From: Cruorifilaria tuberocauda
Lineage: Eukaryota > Nematoda > Chromadorea > Rhabditida > Onchocercidae
Length of the DNA stretch: 64,000 nt
NCBI GenBank assembly: GCA_013365365.1
Contig: JABVXU010000090.1
Coordinates: 1-64,000 of the forward strand
Direction of reading: 5' to 3'
This document shows positions 39,567-59,832 of the stretch, piece after piece; position 1 is the first letter of the stretch; every line of letters begins with the position of its first letter. The position numbers and the translations under genes are program-made. The notes beneath the pieces were generated by a model that saw only the letters and a program-made list of their open reading frames with translations, had not been told where the DNA came from and did no database searches.

Positions 39567-40257
39567 CAGAAATACAGGGAATGAAAAAGCGAAGTAATAT
39601 CATTTTCCATCTAAGAGAAATAATTTTAAAGCGCACTATTTGATTAGTCCCTCTCTGATAAAGCATCCGGTAATGATAAATGTTAACAAGGAATAGAAAA
39701 AGAAAAAAGAGAAAAGTGGAAAATAAAACAAAAATTAAATGCCTAGCAGCAAGCAACAGTTGCTTGCAGCTAAAAATTCTCCTCAAAACTTAGAAAAGAT
39801 AAAAACGATTTTAAAAAGTTAAAAAAGAGGAAGCAAAAAAAGGCATTACCTTTGAACAGTTTAACATCTTATCGTTGTACATATTTATATAGTTAAAACT
39901 ATCACATTTCGATTATGCTTATGCTTCATCACAGTTCAATGTTTTCTAATCTTTACAATCTTTCATCCTTTGACCTTTCCGTATAAATGCAACATCATCA
40001 ACAATCGAAAGATTCTTTGGAAGAAAATTCTTCCAAAATTCTCTAAATTGTTTATTTTGCGGAAGAGATTTACAAAAGAGACGAAAATCATTTCAAATAA
40101 TAAGAACAGAAGGCAACGTCTCGTTGCACTGTATGATGCAAAATAACAGTCTCGAACCTTCTGAAACTCAGAAATTACGTAGTGATTCTTCGTCGATGCT
40201 ATTTATTTCATGGTAGGTTAACGATCTATGAAATTTTACGAAAATCTGAATGAATCA

Positions 40258-40494
40258 TACATCGACTGCTTTTATTACTTCGTTGCTATAATTCATTCTT
40301 GATAAGTAATACTGTGATAATGGAAATAGTTCACGTAAAATGATTATCACTGAAGTGCTATCATCCGTAAAATGAACTTGTAAGCAATTGACTCTTCTGT
40401 ATGTTAACAGAAGATCGCTCGAAAGGATCATCATCTTCCTTTTACCAAAACATAAATAACCGATATGATGAAGCAAAAGATGGCGACAGTAATC
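40258..40494 (-). CDS. Small membrane-peptide-like ORF pair with a frame change
   Basis: An ATG at about 40494 starts a strongly hydrophobic stretch (MITVAIFCFIISVIYVL) that stops soon after. An overlapping frame one base away continues to a stop at about 40258 with a protein-like sequence (DDSTSVIIILRELFPL, RMNYSNEVIKAVDV). A single-base frameshift near 40445 would join the two into a protein of about 80 residues with one N-terminal membrane segment. Alternatively both frames are chance. It lies about 1 kb upstream of the sulfatase start and just beyond the 3' end of the zinc-finger gene. The family is not recognised. Confidence 0.25.
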
Positions 40495-40681
40495 ATCATT
40501 ATCAAATCAGAACTTATTTTTTTTTGATTGATTTCCTGTTTTGCCTTTAATTGTAAGAGATTTCATTATATCCATTTACAGAAGACAGGAAAGTCAACTT
40601 TAATTATAGATTGAAAATAGACGTATTCATGAGTGTTTATCCAATTATTTAATACTTGGAATATTCTGAATTAAATTTTGT

Positions 40682-43600
40682 TCAAATTTTTTTCTTTCTA
40701 ATTGTTCCTGTATCACTGCCTTTTCTGGTAAGAGATGATTGTCGGGATACCAATGTCTTTCTCCGAGTACCAACTTGATATGAAGCCCTGGAAAAGTGAT
40801 CTTTCAAACTTAGTGTTTATAGAAATTAATCCTAATAATTAATGAATCTTTAATTCTTTCGAAAAATACTTACGATGGATTTATTCGTTCCTGTTCCAAT
40901 ATATTGCCAATGGATTTATTGGATAAACGTGTGGTAGAATTGTTTCTTCTGCAACAATATTTCACTTAAAATTATTCTCACTTTAATTCTTTATTATTTT
41001 AAGGAAGTGAAATTACATTTGAAAACGTGCAAGATGATAGTATAAATATATTTTAACTTATTTATCAAGAATCTTCACTCTGTCCTATGAATAAAAATGA
41101 TAATTCTGGATGAAATTATTCACGAATTTTGAAAATATTTCGAAATAAACAAGCCGATTTACTTTCTGGATGAACTGCTCTGCTTTCCTTGATCATTTCC
41201 ACTGCTGTTATCAGCATGTGAACTCTGTGATGACTCTGATCGTTTCGAAGAACTACTTAAACGACCTTCTGAAGTTGCTGTATGATAGTCATCTTTCTTC
41301 GATCTTATCCTTCTACTATCATTTAACGATATTTTACTCAATCGATGACAATCGCTAACTTCTGATTGTATCATTGCAGCATTAGGCTGTCGTGATTTTA
41401 TCTTCTGTATCTAAATTTACAATATCCATGTTAATAGTGCTTTCGAAAGTAATGAGATTTTCAATTCATTTTGAGAAATATTCTGTAAGAATTTTATACT
41501 ACTTATTATTCGATAATTGCTAAACTGATATTAAATAAGGAAAAAAAATGGATGAAATAAGTGAAACTATTTTAATTTCAATCCTTATTTTATCATAGTG
41601 TCCTATAAAATATTATCTCCAAACCATATCATTTATTTATTTTAAATAATGATTTTAGCATTATCAATTTTAAATGCTTTCAAATTTCAAGCCAATTGAC
41701 ATCATAATTAATATCATCATCCAAGTTAAGAAAAATAAAAAGACTTTGAATTTCACTAAATTGATGGAAGCGAGAAATTTTGACAATTATTATTTTTTTT
41801 ACCTTCACTGGTCCTTTTTTGTCTTGCTGCGTTTTGCAAAATGGAATGTGGCGTTCTGCGACGGCTTTATTAAAACTGCGCCCACAATATTCGCATTTAA
41901 CGTAACCTGAAATGATTTGACAGACATTTGATTATTCCTATATGCTAATAGCTTCAAATAGAATTTATATAAAGAATAAGGGGAAATTCGTTCAATTTTA
42001 TAACAATTCTTTTTTCAATTGTATTACTGGCAATATTAGTTCAGTACTGAATAATATGTCTTATCAATATAACAATGATAAATTATCGAATAACTTATAA
42101 TATTTAACATTTTCTTTCCTCAAAATAAGTTATTTAAATAAATTTAATAATAAAAAATTTTTACTAATTTTTGATTTAGGTGATTATTTTGTTCAATTAA
42201 AGCTTTATCATTAAGATTTTTGAAAAGGGTTGTATGCAAAGTGCAATTTGATAACCAAAATTGTTGCATAATTTTTCTTCTAAATTTTTAAATAAATTAT
42301 TTAAAATTAAAATTAGAAATTTTCATAATGTAGCTGAAATTGATGCATCTAACATTGGTGGAAATGAAATTTATTGCCCTATTGCTATTCTTCCTTATTG
42401 CAATTCTCATCATTAGAAGAAATAAATTTATTATAAAATAGTAAATTATTTGATTTTTAATCCATGGACAAAGTGAAATATTATTTCCTTCAATAAGCAT
42501 AAAATATCATTGAAGTTAAGTATCAAAAATTATATTAATTAAATATGAGGAACAGAATACAGTAAACTGATAACTGACATGATTAAGATAGCGGAGTGGA
42601 AGCTATGATAATCGTTAAATTATTTTATATTATTCCAGAAATTTTTAAGAATAGTAATTAAGGTCACAAGTGTAAACCGTTTGATTCGTTACTTGAATTA
42701 TTAAAATGTCATTTTATTGATTTACGCACCATTTTTGCTATAAAGAATTCAAAATTAAAATTATTTAAAAGGCACAGTAATTTAGTAGTTAAATCTCCTT
42801 ATCATTTGTTTAAAATGAAATTCTATTACGATGTGATAAATTCAATCTTATGGGCGATAAACTTCATCAAGCTGAAAACTTTCCAGTCAATATTGGATAA
42901 TATTTTTGCTTATAACTAATTATTTTAATAAACGGCCAAATTTAAGCTTACCTTTTGGTATTGGTGAAAAAGGTGTGTCAGCACGAGCTGTAAAACTAGT
43001 TTGTTTAGATGTTGATACGGCGTTGACGAATGTTTCATGTCTTTCACGCCAACTTGTTTTAGGTCTCGGGAATGTGCCACCTAACTGTAATTAATTAACT
43101 TATTTTAAATGGATAATAAAGAGAAGGAAATTTCGAATTTTATCATATTTGTTCTAAAGAGAAGAGAATTTCATCATAATGACCTTTAATAATCTTTCGA
43201 ATCTGTTATATTTTACCTTCATTTTTCCGTGAAACTTACTCATCTGAGCAAGGTAATGAGCATTTTAGAAATCTGAGGAAATTTTTATCATAATTTTTCT
43301 CATTTGATATTATGATTAATTTCCTTTAAAAATGGAAAGATCCTTTTTCGTTTTCTTTTCATCTAATCACTTCAACAGAAATGTCTATTCTCGATCATTC
43401 TATGCTATGTACTTTATTAATGTAATTGCATTTCGGTTGTTGACATTCCTCGAATTGAAAAGTTTTCGTTAATTATTTTTGATTAAATCATAGGTAACCA
43501 ATCTTTTCGCGTTCTTCTCGAGCATTTATAACATTGTCAATAGTGATATCAGATCCAGTGGCTCGCTGTTTACCGGAATCAAATATTTTCCGTTTTGCTC

Positions 43601-44375
43601 TTGCCATTTTTCGGCACACTACTTCATGTTTCACCTGTGCAATTCCTTCAAGTAATGACTTTCTGCTGATCTCATTTTTCTGCTTAATTATGCTACTTTA
43701 ACTTCGCTTTTATTTTAAGAATAATAACAATTTCATTTGGACTTAATCAAATTTGAAAAAATAAATCATAATAAAATATCGCACTATTAAAATTTTGATC
43801 ATATTAAGAGAACTAATTAATATTAATTAATGCTTACCAGACTATTTTTAACAAAATTTCGTCCGCATACTCCACAAGGATATACTTCCTCATTTTCAGC
43901 TGGTAGACTGGCTGAAACAAAATATCTTTTGCTTATCATCTCGTATTGCGTTGCAAAATTTACAAAAACCGGAATATTACGTACTTTTTCGGTAGCGATA
44001 CTCGAAATAACTCCAAGTTGATAAGCTTAACGTAAAGTTTGGGGAGAAAATAATTTAAGATAGAACAAATTACTTCCCTTTTTTTCACGTGACACGAATA
44101 GTTCATTGCTTAATATGTAATCTCTCATGCAATTTCTAAATCATTTTTTCATGTTCATTCTAAGATATTGCATAAAATCATTTTAAAATCAAGCAGACAA
44201 ATAAAAAGTAAATAGTCGAAGCAAGGAAAAGTGAAAAACACAAATTGCATGCAAGTTATGCAAGTGGTAAAGTTATTTTATAGGAATTTTACATAGTATA
44301 CAATAATAAAAAAGTTATTTAGGAAATGTTTGGAAATGATTTTAAAATGAACTCACCCATTCCGTGATTAATCAT
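40682..44375 (-). CDS. ZC2HC1: ZC2HC1-type C2HC zinc-finger protein
   Basis: Eight exons in transcription order: 44375-44357, 43911-43838, 43634-43499, 43080-42952, 41906-41803, 41410-41163, 40948-40874, 40787-40682. The phases agree, giving 296 residues. The first finger is Cys19, Cys22, His34, Cys38 (CGVCGRNF...HEVVC). The conserved KRKIFDSGKQRA segment and a tryptophan-containing SWRERHETF helix follow. The second finger is Cys124, Cys127, His139, Cys143 (CEYCGRSFN...ERHIPFC). This layout matches ZC2HC1A/B (FAM164), whose biochemical role is poorly defined. The Ser-rich, basic tail looks disordered. The donor at 41162 overlaps a stop codon, so retaining that intron ends the protein 59 residues earlier. 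The last two exons rest only on splice signals and phase. Confidence 0.85.
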
Positions 44376-47300
44376 AAAATACCTGTAAATGATAATAATG
44401 AAATGAAAAGATCAAAAATAGTTTGAAGTAATTCTAGATGAGAGAGTCATGAGCGTAACTATGGAAAGTACTCTTTCATAGCGTTGCTAAGCATGTGTCG
44501 CTATTTATTATCCCATCTTCATTATAATCACAATTATCATTCCCATACCTAAGGTGAGATTAGAAGTAGCTTATACTATTTCTTATTTTCATCTTAATCA
44601 TAACCATATATCCGAAGTAATCATCATCATCTATCCTTCTCCATTGATACTTCACAACTATTTCAAATCATAAACTTAATCCTAATCTAACTACATGGAA
44701 TTCTCTTAGAAGGTGAGAAACTATGAAAGATTTCCCCTTCCTTTCCTTTCCCTTCTTTTTCTGCTCTTTTGGATATGATATGCTCGAGAGGTTTTAACAC
44801 AAAATTAAAAATCCCTCATGCATTATCGGATAGAAGGAAAAAGCGTCTCTAACATAATTTCAAATGTTCCATTTCAATGATGCAAGTTAATGACAACTTC
44901 AATCTATCCAGTCCTTCAAATCAACGGTAATAATTCCAGTAATTGATAAGTAAAATTTAATTTAATTATTTGTCGCATTAAATATTATACTTCAAAAACG
45001 ATAATAGCGAAATAAGAAATTTTAAAAATAAGTAATTGATGAAATTTGTTATCAAAAATCTCGAAAGATTATTTTACAAATATTAGAATATTTCATTTTA
45101 ATTTGCACAATAAGAGCAATGTATTAATAAAATAACCCCATCAATTTGTTTTTTTTTTCAGCATTAAATTTATTTAACTACTTTTTTCATCTTAATTTCA
45201 ATAATTACATGAGTTAATGTAGTTACAGTAGTAATGAAATTTATGTCTTTCGTCTGATAATTTTTGTAATTATCGATATCAATAAAATTTTAACAACTTT
45301 CCAATAACTGGATTTCTGATCTTCCTACGGAGAAATATTAACTTTAAGTTCAATTAATTAAATATTAATTATTTTGTCTTATTGATTTTAGTTTCTTTTT
45401 TGTTTTCAAAGATTCTATTGGATGAAAATTTGTAAAGCAGTAAATTAAGCAAGTATAATCGGATAATAATGCCGTATTCAATTTAACTCATCATTTTACT
45501 TTCCTACTAGGAAATGAAGCACAGAAAAACTTTCATACATTTTTTCAATTTCAATCAAATATTATTCAAAACCCAACTTCAATATTGGTTTGGGAAAAAA
45601 GATAAAACTGTTCAGTTATCGAAATTTCAATCAAATGGAATTAACCATATATATCTTAAAATCATTTTACAAGTTTTGTCGATTTAAATCTGCGCGAGTA
45701 CGAATTGAATACAATTGATCACTCCCGTTTTCTTGTTCCTAACTTTCTTGATCAATTCATTTAGCTAATCTTCCTAGCTGAATTGTGCAGACCAATGAAC
45801 CAAATATGAACATTAACTCTTTCTCATAAAATCAGATTTCCTCCTTTTTTATTCAAGCATTAAATTTAGCTTTCGAAGTTTCGCCTTTTAATTAGGCAAG
45901 AACAACCAAAAAAAATTGCTATCATAAAAAAGGAAATATGCAGAAATTACGTAATAAAAATTTATGACTTATGGATTTTCAATTAGCTTTTTTACTTTAA
46001 TTTTAAAGCATTTTTTCCAGATAGCTAAAAAGTTAAAATTATTGTACAAAGTTACTTTTCATCATTAGTCGCAGTCACCAACAATGAATAATTTGTTATT
46101 ACAACGCTTAAATTATGGCAGTTCTTACCTTCGTTGACTTCGTTAAACTGGCAGTTACATGAGGGAATAATAGTAATACTTATTTCATTTGCTGTATAAG
46201 AAAAAAACATTGATAAGTGGTTAGAATGAATTTTCCAGAAAGACAACCAAATATTATATTTTGTTTTGGAATATCTGATTAGCAATAGAGTTAAAGCGGA
46301 GTGTCCTTCTGGAAGTTTAGCAGTCGGAGGAAAAAGCACTATGATTACTAACATACTAATTGGTTGGCTTTTAAAGATAATGATTTGAATCGTTGAAAAT
46401 TAAATTATCTGCTGCATCCAGCAATATAATAAAGCATGAACTACTTCAAGAGATTCATACATGATAATCTGATGTATCAACAAATAATTCATCAAAAAGA
46501 CTCAAAATCATACTACTGAATCAAATACTCCTGATTTTAATATGTTAAACCGTCTTGCAAATCTAACATAACATATAATAAACTTTAGGCTCCGGTGAAA
46601 ATAGATAAGTATCACCTAAATTAAATAGTGCAATGTTCACGTATGAAATTTGTTTTGAAAAGGATTAAATCAACCTTAAAATTTTCAACATCATTTTGAG
46701 AAAGGCTTAATTTGCTTTCAGTAAATTTTGAAATTTCATACTTATTTTATCACTATATATATTGGTCGAAGGATATGATCTTTTCTATTAAAAAAAAATC
46801 GTTTGCTGAACCATTTATATTTTGTGATGCACAAATCTTGTTGATCATACTATACTTCTCATTTCAAATTCTACTCAATTTTTAATGATTTCAAGACAAT
46901 TTCTAGTCAAACACAATTAGCAAATATTTTAAAAACCTACTTCTTGTGGCCTGAAGAACTGAGACTTGAATAGTCATTCATAGATTGTCAAAAAAACATT
47001 AACATTGTCAAAAGAGCAGCTTGTCCTGTCAAATCATATGAAGCGTAGGTAAGTATTAATTATTCCTATAGTCATGTAGCGGAAAATATGAAAACTCGGG
47101 GAAGAAAGATAGTTGAAATCTAACGCTTTTTATGATATGACAAAACTATGTTAGAACACTTTCTGTAAAAAACGTTTTATTAAAATGAATTAAAGTTTTT
47201 AAGAAAAAATAGAAATGGACCAAAATTATTTTTTTTTCATAAATCACTCAAAAAAATTACATGCTACTTCGTACGTCGATATACACATGGGTAATCCACC

Positions 47301-47397
47301 ATTAATACTATTTATTATAAAATTTCATTGATATCACTAGCATAAATTAGTGGTTCATGAATTTCAAACAGTAGCTACTTTTCTTTTCCTATGTCGT
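44376..47397. other. Intergenic, about 3 kb, one weak exon candidate
   Basis: This is AT-rich DNA between ZC2HC1 (start 44375) and PGK (stop 47398). The only item worth recording is on the minus strand at 46129-46191. A strong acceptor (ttcttatacag) leads into 21 open codons ending GAAG|GTAAGA, within a longer open region at 46052-46354. No partner exon with matching phase was found, and the product is unknown. Confidence 0.4.
47311..47316 (-). terminator. Likely PGK poly(A) signal
   Basis: AATAAA on the minus strand lies 82 bp after the PGK stop codon at 47398, a typical nematode distance. Confidence 0.55.
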
Positions 47398-50844
<3,447 letters not shown>

Positions 50845-53147
50845 CTTTTTTTGTATTCCACGTAAAAATGTTCGAAAGATAGTGCTGGAGATTTCATAGA
50901 TAAATTTGCAGTCAGATTGGTACAAGTGTTAGAATGAAATTTCTTTTCGTAACACTACGTGAAAGTATCAATTGCAGGGATAATTGAATAAGATAAATTT
51001 TTGTCTACAAGCACCGAATAGACATTTTTTATATTGGAAACATTCGTATGCAGTCGGATCTTTCAGAAGTGAGATATTCAAAGGAGAAAAACAAAAAATC
51101 TTTTCAATGAATGAATTTATCAAAAAGATACTAAAAGCAAAAAAGCAAAAGGTTCAAGTCAACATCAGAAAATTAAAAGGGAAAATAAAACCACTGAGAA
51201 TTTGACGTCTTACTGTCAATGTTTATTTTTGATTCACTATACGTGTAACATTTTGATAACTTTCGGTTTATAGTATGCAATTTATATCATGTGTTCAATA
51301 ACGGTATAAAGCAGGTTTGAATTAAGTAACGGTCTAATAGGTAAATACCAATAGGTTCACCTAGCTCATTTGGTAGATATTTTTAAGTTAACGTCAATTT
51401 AGGTAATTGCAGCTAAAGAAAGAGAGAGACAATCTCACGCGAACTACTAATATACGTTATGAAGAGAGAATGTAAGCAAGGACCAAGCAGTGTTTAATAA
51501 GATTTATGCTTAACAGAGGAATAAGCCGCACAAGAAAGGGAGAGAGAGCAGTAACCGGATTACTTCCCTGCTTACCGTGCATATTTATATATTGGAAGTC
51601 GGAACGGATCATACTACAGGATCCGGAACGGAAACAGAGGAAGAAATATTGCTTGTGAGAGAAGGAGAAGCGTAAACAACCAAATGTTCACCAGACAACC
51701 AAAGATTCTGCACCTCAGCTCAGCTCGTCGATTTTAAAGCCTCCTTCTGTGTATGCTGTATGTCTGACTACGCCTTCTTACCTCTCTCCATATCTAAAGT
51801 AAAGTATCGCAACTCATGTCCCTCCCGACACAAATTACTCCCGCGAGAGTTCAAGAATGCTGTGAAGTGATAGACGTACACACACAATGAGATTGTGAAG
51901 TCCTAGGGATCGTAGTCTGGACATTAGTGGAATGTAACTGTTACGAAAACTGAAGAGGTGAACCCCTGGGAATGACGAAGTGACCACCCCGAAAAGGACA
52001 CTAGCAATTTTGATTTTAACACCGTTTGCTTCTATTTTGGCATTAGCTAGATTCCAAGTGAGTACTATAATTTGTATGAAGAAAGGACAGACTTCCAGCA
52101 TACTCGAACTATTCCTAGCAGGATTAGTCCATTCATTTATACACAACGTTCTAGAATACTAAAAATATGGTATTAAGTAATGCCATCATAGATAACTTGT
52201 ACGGAATAATGTACATTTAAAATGGTGCAAATGAAATACGAAAGTATTTGGAATTTCAAAATGGGAATCCTGTCCAGCCGTTCTTTTTTGAGAACTGTAT
52301 TTATGATAAAATTCAATGAAACAACTATGTAATATCATGAACAAATTCATGAATGAATTCTATCATGAATAAAGGTGGATAGTAACAAGGTAAACTCGAA
52401 TATTTTATTTCATTGATCGTTTTTTAATATAATAAAATCGGCCACAATATTTTCCATTGAATTAATTATACTGCTTCGTCAATATCACATATAGTTTTTG
52501 TACTAAAAATCTCAATACTGAAATTACGACAAACAATTAGATCGAAATCAATGACTCGGAAACCAGCTTTTCTCTTCTTCAGAACTTCAAATAATGTATT
52601 CAGTCATATCATGGAATGCTAAGTGAATGATTTCTCATTATACATACTGCATGTTCTATAAATTATTCGAAAGTTTCCTTCTTTGCTTAAGCCAAAAGCG
52701 AAAAAAAAAATATTGATATAAATGGTATATTATTTGACTACGTCAATTAATAAAACAGGAATGCTCTAAAAATGGATACTATCATAAACAAAGCCTGATG
52801 AAAATTAAGCTTAACATGAAGAAAGAAATTCCACTAAATTATAAATAAAATGGGAAACAGAACTTCAATAAAAAAAGAATATCGAAAAAGGAAAAGGAAA
52901 AAGGAAAAAAGGTAAGGAAAAAAGCAGAAGGTTCAAGTCAACATCAAAAAACTCCAGAAATGGTTATGTCGTAAGCTTATAGAAACTTCTATATAATTTT
53001 TTTTGCAAACGATATAAAAATTGAAGCTTCAAAAATGTTTATGCTCATTTTTACCATTTTAATGCTTAATAAATGTAAACATGAGACAGGAAGGAAGAAG
53101 TTTCTATAGTTAATTGAAAAATTATTATGCCAATAAGGTTCAAGTGT
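50845..53147. other. PGK 5' flank / PFK 3' flank, with CpG-richer island
   Basis: This 2.3-kb interval contains no recognised gene. From about 51420 to 52060 the G+C and CpG content rises visibly above the rest of the window (ccggaacgg, ccgcac, cccgacac, cccgcgag), with a TATA-like atatttatatattgg near 51580-51595. Open frames exist on both strands there (51835-52146 minus, 51980-52162 plus), but neither is recognisable. The island could be the PGK promoter or the remnant of an LTR-type retroelement. A 19-bp exact word (aaggttcaagtcaacatca) occurs at 51149-51167 and again at 52928-52946. Confidence 0.5.
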
Positions 53148-58314
<5,167 letters not shown>

Positions 58315-59832
58315 TATTTTCTGAAGCTGAAATCCGATAATTTCAAAGAAAAAACATGATTTTCATCTGTCGTCTTCTCAGTTTTCCCTGCAAATCCTCA
58401 CTCATCACTACTACAATGGGAGGATTGAGACATCATCTTTTGAACCATCAAAACTGTTCGATCACTGATTATTATGAATGATAGAACTAAGTTGCCTATA
58501 TGCTTTCCAAAAATGTAAACACAAAACATCTGATTTTAAACATCAAACAATTTGATTTTAAAGCTAAATTATTAAAACTGTAAAGAGTTTCAAATCATTC
58601 GCTATTTAAATCAGTAAATGGTAGCGTTGTGATAGGGCTCAAATCTTTCCCACAAAATTGATGCAAAACAAAAACAAAAGAACATTGAGTAAGCTGTGAC
58701 TTACGTACGCTATGTAGGACATATTCCCACATTATTTTAAATACAATATTTATTCAACTTAAAATTTAGCCAATGACATAAAATCAAATAAGTGGAATTA
58801 GTAAGAAAATAAAGCAAAGTAAGAAAATTAACAAAATAATGGAACTGATATACTGCTCGGTCAGCAATATTAACTAAGCAAGTTGATTTATTACAAAGCG
58901 TAAATGATTAGAAAGAATTGATATTACAACAATAAAGTTAGTTATATTTTTTCCAGTCTTCGCTTGTCCTTCCAAACTATCTTCTCATTCCTTGACATCT
59001 AGTACTACAAATCTTGCCGTACGAAACGCTGCTACGAAAAAATGCAGTACTGTTAATAATTCAAAAAAACCAATTTGCTCATACAGGATGAACATAAAAC
59101 AGCTCCATTAACTCTCTATGTTCAATACATTTATGGTACTAGATAAAGACCAGACATAGCGGGATGAAAAAATTCAAATAAAAAATGATAGGATCAAACT
59201 ACAAAAAGCACCGGAAAAATTTTTCATAGAACAAGGTCAGTTCCCACACATATTTCTACTAAATTTGCATGTACATTTAATGAAATTAATATGGTCTATC
59301 AAGTTTCAGTAGTTTTCCTCCGTTTATGATAAGTTAATTTATTTTTGAAAATATTGAGAATAACATGCATGTTAGCCATCTGATGTAAATGAAATGTATG
59401 CTAATTGAGCTGATGCAAAAAAAATTGTCAAACATTCGTTTACATTCAGATGCTCAACAAAACATGCAAATGACCATAGCAAATTTTATGCACCAAATGC
59501 ATAGCAAGATTCCAAAACGTTAAAATAGCTTCATAAAGAAAAACTAAAAAAACTGTTTCACAATAACGAAGAAACAAAATGTCCAATCTCGAATATAAAA
59601 ATTTGAAAAACAATTAAAATTTCTGATTTTCCAGAGATCAGCTAATTCCTTGATTTGATGAGAACCGAAAACTGCAGTCTTTTTATACCACCTTATCAGT
59701 TTCAGTTCCTCCAACGGTAAGTTGTAAAGTTTGAATAATAGTTCCTAATTTTAGATGACGAGTTTTTCCTTTGGTTTCGTCAAACTTCATTTCAGACTTT
59801 TATTTTTTAACATCGAACGTGAAGTACTGAGT
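58315..59832. other. Intergenic, PFK upstream region
   Basis: About 1.5 kb of AT-rich DNA lies between the PFK start and the MRPS28 stop, both on the minus strand. No open frame of interest was seen. It should contain the PFK promoter and 5' leader. I could not identify a specific element. Confidence 0.5.
59799..59804 (-). terminator. Likely MRPS28 poly(A) signal
   Basis: AATAAA on the minus strand lies about 29 bp downstream of the MRPS28 stop codon. Confidence 0.5.

Noticed and set aside
39396..39786. ORFs on both strands across the GA tract
   Set aside because: They are translations of a low-complexity purine tract (Glu/Lys/Arg one way, Phe/Leu/Ser/Pro the other).
51835..52162. Opposed ORFs in the CpG-richer island as genes
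   Set aside because: There is no recognisable domain, they overlap on opposite strands, and no splice-linked partner was found. Kept only as part of the island finding.
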